64,000 nucleotides of DNA from Brachionus manjavacas (lineage: Eukaryota; Rotifera; Eurotatoria; Ploima; Brachionidae), in NCBI GenBank assembly GCA_019054805.1, contig JAHQIY010000013.1, forward strand, positions 992,001 to 1,056,000, given 5' to 3'. This document shows, piece by piece, positions 46,220 to 57,040 of this stretch. A model generated the notes under the pieces. That model saw only the letters and a program-made list of their open reading frames with translations. It did no database searches and was not told the DNA's origin. The translations under genes were made by a program, and so were the position numbers. Numbering within the stretch: the first letter of the stretch is position 1; the number at the start of each line of letters is the position of its first letter.

Positions 46220-47677
46220 TCAAAACTGATTTGATCCAACAAAAATCGTTTGAACTTTATTTTTATTCTTTTCTTTCTCAAATATCACAAAAACTATCTC
46301 AAAAGCAACATGAACTATTTCGATTAGACTCAAAAAACTAATTCCAATAAATAAACCCATTGTTCCTCCAATTCCAGCTACCAAATCTATTATTGTCATT
46401 TTTTCAACTTCTTGTATTTTTTTATATTGAAATTCCATGTAATAGATGTTCAAAAAAATCAATCTATTTTTTAATTTTTCATAAGTAAGTCCGGTAATAT
46501 TTTTGAATCTAGACTCTTTAATAAGTTTGCTATAATATGCCTCAGTTGGATAGTCTAAATATGTAAGTGTTACAGGATATTTGATAGTATCACATTCTAA
46601 TGGACATTTTTTTCCACATTTTTCATCAATATTTTCCATGTAAAAGCCAGAAAATTCTTTATAATCGCAAAATATGTCATTTAAGCTCATACAGTATGAT
46701 ATATTTGGAAAACTGTATGAGATCATATCTTGACATTTACATTTTTCTATTATTATTTCTTGTAAACACAAATCATAGCACATTTCTCTTCTGTATGGTT
46801 TACCACTTTGAATTATAGTTCTGAAGAGGTCAGAATCGAATGAGTTGACTGAGTCTAGGTTTTCTGTGCACTCACTGTACGGTCTAGCTTTTTTCGATAT
46901 GAATTCTCTTTGCACTGCTATATTTATTTGCTTTCCAACTGGAACTGTAAACCCTTCTGGAAAGTATGACTCTTGTGAATTGTTATGAACAATTAGGTAC
47001 AGACCTGATGCGGTCGAGAACGAATTTTCACTAGGTTCATCAACATATATTTCCATTTGTAATCCATTTATCAAACCAGGCTTCGAGGCCTTTTTTAATC
47101 CAGTCTTTTTGCCAGAGTTGAATTTGATGCAGTTTGAATGAATATTGTCATAATAGTAGTCAAAGTCTGTTTCTAGATTACATGGATTTGTGCTATAGTA
47201 GCAGCTGATGATTGATTCATTTATTTTCATTCCAAAATTTTCGCGTTCCTGATCACTCAAATTGTAAACATTCGACATTGAAAGGTATTTTGAAAACATG
47301 AATTTGAATTGGTAATTTATTGAATTAGACTCAAACAATGGATTGTTGTTTATTCCACTTCTTTGTAAGACTTGTTGAACAAAATTTAATGAAAAGTTAT
47401 TTTGAATTGGGTTCGCATTGCAAATTGAAATGGTCGGAAAAATTGTTGGAATTTCAGTCACTATATCAATTTTGGTGACCACTTCCCATTTTAGAAAATT
47501 CAATATGCTTGATGTTATCAAATAGCAGCATGCTCCACACGATGAAAACAAAAATAAAGTCCACATGAATTTTAGAAAAATATTTTTAGTTTTTAAAATA
47601 TGTGAAAGTCCATGACTTGTTGTCGAATGGCCGGCGTTTTTTAAAACTTGAATAATTTTTTGACGCTTATTTAGCAT
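46220..47677 (-). CDS. DEG/ENaC amiloride-sensitive sodium channel, copy 2
   Basis: A single intronless frame of 485 residues from the ATG at 47677. It should be one subunit of a trimeric plasma-membrane Na+ channel. The cytosolic N-terminus has the family HG motif (TTSHGLSHIL). TM1 spans about residues 33-57 (KFMWTLFLFSSCGACCYLI), followed by FPTISICNANP. The extracellular loop carries the Cys-rich signature CYDLCLQ, CKCQD, and CGKKCPLECDTIKYP near residues 290-385. TM2 with the GIS selectivity motif (GLFIGISFLSLIE) lies about 20-60 residues from the end. Length is near the family's 480-600. FMRFamide-gated channels and ASIC-like channels are the closest functional classes, but the gating stimulus cannot be read from sequence. 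The middle has exchanged sequence with copy 1. Confidence 0.93.
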   Translation of the reverse strand: MLNKRQKIIQVLKNAGHSTTSHGLSHILKTKNIFLKFMWTLFLFSSCGACCYLITSSILNFLKWEVVTKIDIVTEIPTIFPTISICNANPIQNNFSLNFVQQVLQRSGINNNPLFESNSINYQFKFMFSKYLSMSNVYNLSDQERENFGMKINESIISCYYSTNPCNLETDFDYYYDNIHSNCIKFNSGKKTGLKKASKPGLINGLQMEIYVDEPSENSFSTASGLYLIVHNNSQESYFPEGFTVPVGKQINIAVQREFISKKARPYSECTENLDSVNSFDSDLFRTIIQSGKPYRREMCYDLCLQEIIIEKCKCQDMISYSFPNISYCMSLNDIFCDYKEFSGFYMENIDEKCGKKCPLECDTIKYPVTLTYLDYPTEAYYSKLIKESRFKNITGLTYEKLKNRLIFLNIYYMEFQYKKIQEVEKMTIIDLVAGIGGTMGLFIGISFLSLIEIVHVAFEIVFVIFEKEKNKNKVQTIFVGSNQF

Positions 47678-48136
47678 TTCCTTATTGTTTTAAGTTTAAA
47701 TTCGTGATTAAAATGTGTTACAAAAAAATCTTTACTTATTTAATGTCTTATTAGATTTATATAATGTTAAAGGAAATCGAAAAAGTGTTTTTTTAATAAG
47801 CTTTAAAATAAGGGTTAAACTTGTGACTTAAAAAATCACTTATTTTTTTTTAATTAATTCAATAATATTTATATCCTTTCAAAATATACACAATGTTATT
47901 AAGTTTTTTTTGCCTAGAATTTTAATAAAAATCCATAACATTGATTTAATAAAAAAGCGTTTTTTTTATTTTCTCTTATTATTTTTTAGATTTAGTTAAA
48001 TAAAAGTCAATTAAAGAAGAATCTTAATATTTAAAACCCAAAAGTGTGAAAAAAAGTAAAATTTTCATGCATAGACTTACGATAACTAACTTTAATATTT
48101 GAATATAGTGCTTTTATAATTGTCTTAATCCATTTA
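47678..48136. other. AT-rich DNA upstream of DEG/ENaC copy 2
   Basis: Probable promoter region of copy 2. No definable element. Confidence 0.5.
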
Positions 48137-48386
48137 TGTCACAAAAAGTTAGAAAAGTTGATCTTTTCAAATAATAGCTTTTTTAAAGTAAGACTACCTA
48201 AAAATCTGACAAAATAGAGAAAAAATGGGTAAAAATAAAATAACTGATCAACAGAGATGGAAAATTGCATGTTTAATGAAAAATCAGACAAAGACTGAAA
48301 AAGAAATAGCCGAATTAACGAAATAATGAACAAAAAAACAATCAAATAGAAAAAAAAGTTTGAATCTAACTTTTTGTGACATACTG
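48137..48386 (+). mobile_element. Tc1/mariner-like MITE
   Basis: Perfect 17-bp inverted ends: TGTCACAAAAAGTTAGA at 48137-48153 and its complement at 48365-48381. The right end extends to CAGTA, next to a TA at 48387-48388, the usual Tc1 target. The left outer bases are lost. The interior keeps the first 33 codons of a Tc1-type transposase, so this is a deletion derivative. Confidence 0.75.
48225..48326 (+). pseudogene. Tc1 transposase N-terminal helix-turn-helix stub
   Basis: From the ATG the frame reads MGKNKITDQQRWKIACLMKN and QTKTEKEIAELTK, then TAA. This matches the start of Tc1-type transposases (MGK..., first helix with QRW, then EIA). The DDE catalytic domain is missing. Confidence 0.65.
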
Positions 48387-48388
48387 TA

Positions 48389-49239
48389 CAGAAATATTCA
48401 TTAAATCATTTAATCAACACTTATGAAAAAATTCTTTAAAATCAATTTTTAATAAGAATTTTTCAAAATAATAAATAAAATAAATCAATCAATTAAATAA
48501 TCAATACTAATTTCTTTTTCTTTTATTTTTGTTATTCTGGCAGCGGAGCAACTGGTAAAACCTTGTTTTTTTAATACTAAGGTGACGCACTTAGAATTAA
48601 ATAAATATTATAACAAGATTGAGTATCATTTTTTTGTCAAGAACGATATTGTAATAAAGATCTACATAAAAAAATATCAAATACAAAAAGTTTAAAATAA
48701 TGTTTTCATACAAAAAATACAGAAAATAATAGAATTTAAATCACGTTCTTTTTTAAGCAAAAAAAATTTGCAAGAATTAAGAAATTTTATTTTAGTAAAT
48801 ATTCTTTTAAATTATTTAAAAAATTGAAAGACAATTTTTCGATTGTGCACTAATCATGACACGGCATATACAAGAATTTTCTTTAAAACTAACAAAAGAT
48901 CTTTAGGGATCTATCAAAAATTTAAGTCATCAAAAATCTAAATATAAGATCTTGTTCGATAACATAAAAAAATCATTATAAAAGTGATTTTAAAAGGTTT
49001 TTTAAAAATTGTGTTTTAAGATCTTAAATTCAGAGCTAGATTTAATCTCAAAATTTATTTTTCAAAACCATTATATAATGACTCTGAAAATTTAATTTTA
49101 ATTTTAATTTTTTGTAAAGAACTTGCAAGATCATTGCATATCAAGATTCGTTTTTAAAACCATGTCATGATTTTCTTAAAAATATTCATTAAAAATTATC
49201 TTCAGGAACAAAAACTATTTTAAATTAAAATTTTTAATT
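48389..49239. other. AT-rich intergenic DNA
   Basis: No gene or repeat recognised. Confidence 0.6.
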
Positions 49240-49336
49240 AATAACAATAATAATAATTTAAGTTACAACAAGCTAGCAAGCTAGACTTGCGAAGATGGGA
49301 AACAGTAGGATCCCATCTATGATAACTGTGGTATGT
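49240..49336 (-). repeat. Hairpin repeat with (AAT)n tail, copy A
   Basis: The tail is AATAATAATAAT at 49245-49257. The body holds ACAACAAGCTAGCAAGC and the stem GATGGGA (49294-49300) with TCCCATC (49311-49317). Copy D (60637-60737) matches almost base for base. The (ATT)n end and hairpin resemble the 3' ends of LINEs or LINE-mobilised SINEs. Confidence 0.65.
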
Positions 49337-50579
49337 ACACTTAATTAGTAAAATTCATTATGTTAGTATACGATTAGTTAAAATGATAAAATATAAATTA
49401 ATAAATTAATATTATAATGATTTTCTAAAATTAATCAAAATTTAATTCTATTTGCATATTATGTAAAGGGGCAAAAAATGTCTCTTTTTTGCACTTTTCT
49501 TTGAATTTTGTAGATTTTATAATTTTTAAAGCTTTTTCATAATTCCATAATTAAATTTGTATTATTTAAAAATTGTTTTTTTAAATACGCCATTTTGTAG
49601 CTTAGAAAAAAAGCTTTAAAAATATGTATAATAATAATTAAATATGTTTACAAAATCATAAGATTTTTAGAATCAAATGGATACAACTAATAATTTTGGT
49701 GTCAATCTTTGATAGGGGATAGCCAAATTAATTATTTTTTTTTAAACACCCTAAACAATGGCTTTCTTAGGTTTCTATATATGCAGAATAAGAATTTGTG
49801 GTCAAAAAAAGACAAATTCAGATAGTGCTGTAGTTTTGACCAGCGCGAGCCTTAAGTTTTCAATTTTTTTTGCGGCAAAAAAAATTTTTATTAAAAAGCT
49901 TTAAATTTATCAATAGCAATTATTTTCTTTATTAATGAAATTTTGTTATGAACAGAAATTAGTTTGTGGGTGACAAATTTATATTTTTGAATAATGACAA
50001 TCAAATTTTAGACGCACTTAATTAAATTGCTGATATTAAAATCTAGTACTAGATAATTTGAATATCAGTTTTTATCGCCAGATTTTTATATGGATATCAA
50101 TTAATTAATTATCTATTAATCAAAAAAATTTTGATTTTTTTCGCTTTGGAAAAATATGTTTTTTTTTTTTCTCGAAACCTTAACCAGTTCTAGTTTAACT
50201 TTGCATAATTTTAGGCATCAATAGATGAATATTTTCAAAATTTTGTTTAAAATTGATTTGGAACACCCAGAGGATAAGCATCTAAAAAAAAATTATAGCC
50301 AAGCGTATTTTTTATGCTTCATTTCATTTTTGTTTCATTCAGGACATAGTTATATTTTTATTTTTCTACAATAACTAGATTAATCGAATTTAAAATTTTT
50401 GAATTTTTACTTTTGTCTATTCTCATTTACAGCCCCTTTTGGATTTTGTTAATCTCAATTTTTGTTAAAGTAATTATACAATTTAAAATACATTCAATTT
50501 GCACATGTAAGAAAAATTGAGAAAATTTAATTAATTTCTTTAAATTTTTATTGAGTAAATCAAAGATTGTGAATAAAAA
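49337..50579. other. AT-rich intergenic DNA upstream of Crooked neck
   Basis: The right end should contain the Crooked neck promoter and 5' UTR. No gene is visible; no element can be named with confidence. Confidence 0.5.
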
Positions 50580-53500
50580 ATGGAAAAGCCTGGCACAAGT
50601 AGAGGTCCGAAAGCGGTGCCGGCAAAAAATAAAACTCCAGCGCCAGTTCAAATCACTGCTGAACAGCTTTTACGAGAAGCTAAAGAAAGACAACTTGAAT
50701 ATGTTCCGCCACCGCCAAGACAAAAGATCAGCGACCCAGAAGAACTTGCCGCTTTTCGTTTGAAAAAACGAAAAGAATTTGAAGATAACATTAGGAGAAA
50801 TCGACTAAATTTATCTAACTGGATAAAATATGCTCAATGGGAAGAGTCTCAAAAAGAAATTCAAAGAGCTAGGTCCATTTGGGAGCGTGCCTTGGATATT
50901 GACCACCGTGCAATACCACTATGGCTTAAATATGCCGAAATGGAAATGAGATACAAGCAGATAAACCATGCGCGGAATATTTTTGACCGAGCTCTTACTA
51001 TTCTGCCGCGCGCCAACCAATTTTGGTACAAATACACCTATATGGAAGAAATGCTTGGTAACATATCTGGATGCAGGCAAATTTTTGAGCGTTGGATGAA
51101 ATGGCATCCGGATGAACAAGCTTGGAATACTTACATCAAATTTGAATTGAGATATAAAGAGTTTGACAGAGCTAGACAAATTTTTGAGCGTCTGGTTGAG
51201 ACACATCCTATACCCAAAAATTGGCTGAGATATGCTAGGTTTGAGGAAACTCATGGAAATATGGATGCTGCAAGGGAAATATATGAACGTGCCATTCAGT
51301 TCTTAGGCGATGAGTATCTAGACGAAAAGCTTTACTTGGCTTTTGCTAGATTTGAAGAGCATCAAAAAGAACATGACAGAGCCACAGCAATTTACAAGTA
51401 TGCCTTAGATAAGCTTCCGCAAGAAAAGAGAGAAGATATCTACAAAGCTTTTTCGATTCACGAGAAAAAGTATGGTGATCGTGGAGGAATTGAAGCCATC
51501 ATTGCTAACAAAAGAAAGATAAAATACGAAGAGGATTTGAAGGAAAATCCATTAGATTATGATACTTGGTTTGATTATCTAAGGCTTCTTGAAAGTGAAG
51601 AAGATGCTGAACAAATAAGAGACGGATATGAAAAAGCCATAGCTCAAGTTCCACCAGTGATGGTAATTTTTTAATAGATTTTTTAGATGGAAATTATTTT
51701 TGAAAATTTTTACAGGAAAAATATTATTGGAGACGGTATATTTATTTATGGATAAACTATGCACTTTTTGAAGAACTTAAAGCAATGGATTATGAAAAAA
51801 CGCGCGATGTTTATTCCATGTGCACCAAATTAATACCTCATAAAAAATTCACCTTTGCAAAAATCTGGTTAATGTATGCTAAGTTTGAGATTAGACAAAA
51901 AAATTTGTCAAACGCTAGAAAAATTTTGGTAAGCCTTTCTATTTTTACCAAGAAACTATAATGCCTTAAATCATATACTTTAGTCAGGCATTTTAATTTC
52001 GAGTCAAATAACCTCCGTCAGATTCTATCAATCTTAATGATTTTTGTTCTAAATTAAATCTGGTAATTTTATTTAAATTCTTGGGAGTTTTTTTTTCAAA
52101 AAATTTTCTGTAGCAATAACTTAAGATCTTGAAAGTCTTATAAGCCCATCATGGCCTTTTAAGACTTTTTTTTGCAAAGAAAGGGCATGGAATTTTATCA
52201 CAAAAAAATAAGAATTCTTTTTTTCAAAAAGTTCAAAATTGGTAACGCAATTTGTTTTAAGTGAAATATTCAATGTACGACCTAAATTTCAGCGTCTGTA
52301 AATGCTCATTTTTTTATTTTGAGGTCTGTGATTTTTCAGAATATTCTACAGATGCGATAATTAGATGGTACATTGAATTGATTAGTTAACACAATTTATT
52401 AGTTGAATCAATTTTGGTATTTTAGAAATAAAATTTTTAAGTTTTTTTGTCTTTGTTTCGTTTTTTTCTAAAATTTAAAATCTGAATAAAGTAAGGTAGA
52501 TGTATTTTTATACAAAGAAAAAGAAAACAATTTGATTTATTTTAAATGAATTTTAATTCACAGAACCGAATATTTATCCAGTTATAAAAAACATATTTGA
52601 TTAATTAGACAAAAATTTTTTAATAATTTATTTATTTTAAAAATTACGTCATATTTGGCGTTGACAAAAAAAATTAAATATAAAAGTATAAAATTTAAAA
52701 AAAAAATCTTATTAAATAAAGCCTATTTTAAAATAAAACAATTAATTTTTTTTATTGATTTTAAATAAATAATTCTTATCAAACAGTTGTTAAGCTATCT
52801 GTGCTATCTGCTAACTAAGCTAAATTCAATACAACATTGTAGAAAAGATAAAGATGAAAGACTCGAAAGATATTTTTGAAGGAACTACATAATTTAATTT
52901 AAATTTTTATCTTTGCATCGAAAAAAAATTGATGATTTGTTTATGAAAAGTTTTTTGAAATTTTTTATTGAGTGAATCACTCTTCTATTTAAACATTACA
53001 AAAAGTTTTCCTGTAAATCGAAAAAAAAATGAAGAAAAAGAAGTCTTATGTAAAAAAACGAGAATTTAGATATTAAAAAAATTAATATCTTCCTTCTACC
53101 TTTTTTTATTGTATGCTTCTTCTATTTTAATTTTTCATTGTAATTCTATTTGAATTGTAATTTTATTTGATTTGTAATGGTATTTAAACTGTAATCTTTT
53201 TAATATGTAATTCTATTTCTGTATTCTTGCATATTTTTCCTTTGTAAAATTTTTGTACATAAAACTTACTTAATTCCACACAATACTTTCTTAGATTAAA
53301 TTAAACAATGACTCTAACTGAACTAAAAAAAAAAAAAATAATGTATTTGTCTGTTATTTTCCATCTTTTCTGCGCAATTTCGGCTACCATAGATGTCCTC
53401 CTAGTAGGTCATCTCCGCAAGCTTGCTTGCTGTAGCTTATTCTTATTATCATTATTATTAATCTTTTTAAAATTAATTAAAACAGAGACGTCCATTTTTA

Positions 53501-55096
53501 AAATCATCCAAATTTTTTTTTAACAGAAACGTTCTGCTATTTATCAGTGAAAGTTTCACAACAGAATAATTTTAAAGCCATGCCTAGTGGTTACCAATTT
53601 GACTTTATTTAACAGATAAAATTAAATTTCTAAATAAAATAATAATTTAGAATAACAGAAAATATTTTTGCATTCAAAAATCTTTCGAAATGATTTTTTC
53701 TTTCAATAAATAAAAATTTTATTGATAAATAAATTTAAATCAATTCTTTTCTTTCGGAAATTTAGAGTTCTTTTTTTCGAATAAATGAAATGAAAAAAAA
53801 TGAAGTTTACATTTTTGATTTGATACAAATGTTTTTCAAAAAATTGTATAAAAACAAAAATGCCAAATAAATTCCATTTTCAACTTTTTTCAGTAATTTT
53901 AACAAATGGCAATTTAACTTTTTTGCAATTTTGAAATTACATTGCTTCATTAAAACTCAATATTTAAGGATTTTAAGATTTAAAATAAAATAACGCAATT
54001 ATTTCAAAATAAATAAGACAAAAATAAACTGCAAAGTTTAACGATTTTGACGTAAATTCACGTATAATACGGTTATAAACTTTTTCTCTAAATTTTCCAC
54101 TTTTTACCATTATTTATTAAATTTTTTAGAGTTTTGTTGAATTTACTGAAAAAAGTTTAAAATGGCATTTTTGTTTTAGTACAATTTTTCGTAAAATAAA
54201 TTTTCCCTACATATGTAATTTTCGAAAAATTTACGTATAGAATCTTAAAAACACTGTAAATAATAAATAAATAAAATTAAAAAAAATGATATTTATTTAA
54301 ATTTAAAAATATTAAATTAAGGGTCAATCGATAGGAATGTGTCCTAAAGACAAACTTTTCAAAGGTTATATTGAGCTCGAAATAGAGCTGCGGGAGTTTG
54401 ATCGATGTCGCACACTGTATGAAAAATATCTGGAATTCAATCCACAAAATTGTACAACATGGATTAAATATGCAGAGTTAGAGTCCATTTTGGGTGATAC
54501 TGAAAGGGCTAGAGCTATCTATGAGCTAGCAGTCGAGCAGCCAATTCTAGACATGCCTGAAATAGTTTGGAAAGCTTATATTGACTTCGAAATCGATCAG
54601 GAAGAATATGATAAATGTCGCGAATTGTACAATAAACTTCTTTCAAAGACTCAGCATGTTAAAGTATGGCTGAGCTATGCCCAATTTGAAACTAACAACC
54701 CTCAAAATGGTGACCTAAACATAGAGAAAACAAGAAAGATTTATCGCAAAGCGTTTGATTCACTAAAAAATACACAGAATAGTAATGAGTCTCGTTTGAT
54801 GATTTTGGAAACATGGAAAGAGTTCGAAATAAGTAGTGAAAGTGATGAAGAAAAAATTAAACAAGTCGAGAAACTGATGCCGAAACAGATAAAGAAACGA
54901 AGGAAAATTCAAGCCGAGGATGGAGTAATTTTCTTAAGATTCTATCTGAATTGATTTAATTAAAATTTAAAACTAGACTGATGCTGGTTGGGAAGAATAC
55001 ATCGATTACATATTTCCAGATGACCAAGCACAAAGTTCAAGTCTTAAATTGTTGGAATTGGCTAAAAAATGGAAGCAAACAAATCAAGAAAGCTAA
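50580..55096 (+). CDS. crn: Crooked neck (CRNKL1/Clf1/Syf3), spliceosome HAT-repeat protein
   Basis: Four exons (50580-51662, 51716-51928, 54322-54924, 54977-55096) join in phase 0 throughout to a complete protein of 672 residues, close to animal CRNKL1. It is a scaffold of the Prp19-associated (NineTeen) complex and is needed for spliceosome activation in the nucleus. The protein is a chain of HAT repeats, each with the W..Y...E pattern. Near-diagnostic blocks are [144 protein letters not shown] and [11 protein letters not shown]. The start ATG fits the conserved N-terminus. AATAAA signals lie at about 55148 and 55185. Intron 2 (2.4 kb) carries a repeat insertion. Confidence 0.97.
51929..54321 (+). 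other. Intron 2 of Crooked neck (2393 bp)
   Basis: This intron starts GTAAGC and ends TTAAATTAAG. The other two are 52-53 nt. It holds hairpin-repeat copy B and otherwise AT-rich sequence with no exon or nested gene. Confidence 0.85.
53381..53463 (+). repeat. Hairpin repeat with (ATT)n tail, copy B
   Basis: In the crn intron. The body reads GGCTACCATAGATGTCCTCC, then TAGTAGGTCATCTCCGCAAGC and GCTTGCTGTAGCTTATTC, ending in ATTATCATTATTATTAAT. It matches copy C (reverse complement), including CCTACTAGGAGG. Orientation is opposite to copies A, C and D. Confidence 0.6.
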
Positions 55097-55689
55097 ATAA
55101 ATTTTGGCTGCTACCTTTTTAAAACATATCGAGAAAAATATAAGGAAATAAAATTTTTCAACATAAATTGTATCAATGTTTAATGTAAATAAAATTTTTG
55201 CTCGACTACTCAATTTTTTAGTAAAAAGTTAAATAAAATCAACTAAAAAGTTTCAGAGAATGATTCCCATCCATCTATAAATAATTTAAAATTAATACAA
55301 AATTGAGTTTTAATTCTCGATGAAAAAAAAATTTTTTTAGGAATCTTTAGGAAAATACAATATTTAAGATTCTTGTATCACGTTTTATTTCTGCTTCTTT
55401 GATTTCTTTGTTGTTAGTTTTTATACTTGAGCGTTCGGATAGTTAGCCCTACGCAATTGCAGAGCAGCCAGAGTGTTGGTGATTCTTTTTTAACTACCAT
55501 CTATTTTATGCTGATCTATAATGTTGCACAACCTATTCAGCAAGATATGGTGTCAAGAAGTCATACTAAAAGACCGATTGAAGAGTCTTGTTTTCAAGCT
55601 TCCGAAGATAGAAGACAAATTAGCAAGGAATAACACTGTTAAGCAAGCATGGTGTTCTGTTTTATTACTCTAGGTAGAATCAGAGTGGC
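55097..55689. other. 3' flank of crn and unidentified DNA
   Basis: The crn 3' UTR is followed at 55427-55633 by a frame of 68 codons with higher GC than its surroundings (ending DRRQISKE). It has no recognisable domain and probably belongs to the transposon debris on its right. Confidence 0.45.
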
Positions 55690-55815
55690 TTTGCGAGGTG
55701 AATTTAGAAGAGAATAGAGACTGGGTTTCTGCTCTAAGAAACATCATAGAACAAAATCTGGGATTGAACAGTACACTGTTCGCAAGCTTCATTGACTTGA
55801 AGAAACTTTTTTAAC
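55690..55815 (+). mobile_element. LINE reverse-transcriptase scrap (RTE-like)
   Basis: One frame reads WVSALRNIIEQNLGLNSTLF and ASFIDLKKLF. This resembles the block before the first RT aspartate in RTE/L1-type LINEs (LRxIIEQ..., then NFIDFEKAFD). Nothing else of the element is left. Confidence 0.45.
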
Positions 55816-56204
55816 ATACGCAAAGATACCTTGAGGGCCATTTTAGGATCTATGACCTGCCATAGCATTTGTTTAATCTTTGATTAGGAAGAAAATTATA
55901 TGAATTTTTAAATGAAGTAAAACAAAATCTTAATCAATATTTTGAAATTTTGTCCTACAAAATCAAACTTTGTTTAGCTATATAATATATTTTAATTAAT
56001 ATTAAAAAATCAAGAAATTCTTCGATTGTCTTAAAAAATCTTAACAATAAAAGAATGAAGCTCTCAAATTGTCTCTTTTCCAGAATTATTCTGCACCCTA
56101 ATTTCTCATAGAATAGCTTTATCAAGTTCACATTCTTTTATGATAGACCATAAGATCTTAATATGGTCCACAAGGTTTCTTTGTGTTTCACAAGTCATTG
56201 GAAT

Positions 56205-56870
56205 AAAAAGAGTTTTTTGACATTTTCAAAGCCTTTGATAGGGTTTGGCATGAAGGTTTACTCTTTAAATTGATTAAAATTAATCCACCTCATTACTTAA
56301 CTAACTGGATTAGATCCTTTCTAGATTCTAGGACATTTAAGGTTAATGAGAATAATCACTTGAGCGAAGAATTCCAAATAACTAAAGATGTCCCTCGAGG
56401 CTCTGTAATTAGTTCTCTTCTATTTTGATAGCATCTCCAAAAGAAACAAAACAAATAATGAATACTAGTTTTTTCGGATGATCTAGTTACATTCTTCATT
56501 TACAACAAAAAGTGGAACCTAGAAAATTAGATAAATAAATACACCAACGAACTAGAACAATGGCTTATTTGGTGGAAATTGAAGATATCAGCTGAATAGT
56601 CGTGTTCAGTAGTATTTTCTAAGAACAAAAAAGAGAGATAATCTAAACCAGACTTGTGTAAGTAAAGTCAAGTCTATGACGTCACATCTAACACCCTATT
56701 TCAATATATGTCTTTTTTACTTTCTTTACATTTTATTTTAGCTTATTTTACTTTATTTTGATTTTTATTCGATCTCATCTTATCTAACTTTATTTTTTTT
56801 TACAATTTATTCTGAAGCAGTTTTTGCTCGGTACAGAAAACAAATGAATAAAATAAAATTAACATAGTAA
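56205..56870 (+). mobile_element. Decayed copy of the jockey-like LINE (RT and 3' UTR)
   Basis: The DNA matches the LINE at 37.2-41.6 kb, inverted. Coding part: SKAFDRVWHEGLLFKLIKIN at about 56225 (read FKAFDRVW here), PPHYLTNWIRSFLDSRTFKV, then stops and indels through the FADD region to about 56640. After a gap the 3' UTR resumes at about 56710, with GCTCGGTACAGAAAACAAATG at 56828-56848 and a short (AAATA)-type tail. The part between RT and the 3' UTR is deleted. Confidence 0.85.
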
Positions 56871-57040
56871 GTCATGTTAACAGCGATCGTCAATATGTGT
56901 ATTGCCAAGGAAGGATCTCTACCCAAGCAGCGATGTGACGATTCTTCAAGAAGCCAAAAACATTCCTATAAGTCAGAAAAGAGATCGTGGTAGGCCAGCC
57001 AGCATCAATAGGAGCAGCAGCGGCCCAATAATTTAGATGT
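56871..57040 (+). pseudogene. Coding-like scrap with an RGRP motif
   Basis: One frame reads LYPSSDVTILQEAKNIPISQ, then KRDRGRPASINRSSSGPII and a stop at about 57031. The basic RGRP core resembles the motif at 30.5 kb. The base composition is clearly richer in GC than the flanks. The parent is not recognised. Confidence 0.35.

Noticed and set aside
50919-51254. 111-codon minus-strand frame opposite crn exon 1
   Set aside because: Antisense shadow of the HAT repeats; no independent support.
53308-53523. 71-codon frame in the crn intron
   Set aside because: It overlaps hairpin-repeat copy B and its ATT tail; the hydrophobic run comes from the repeat.
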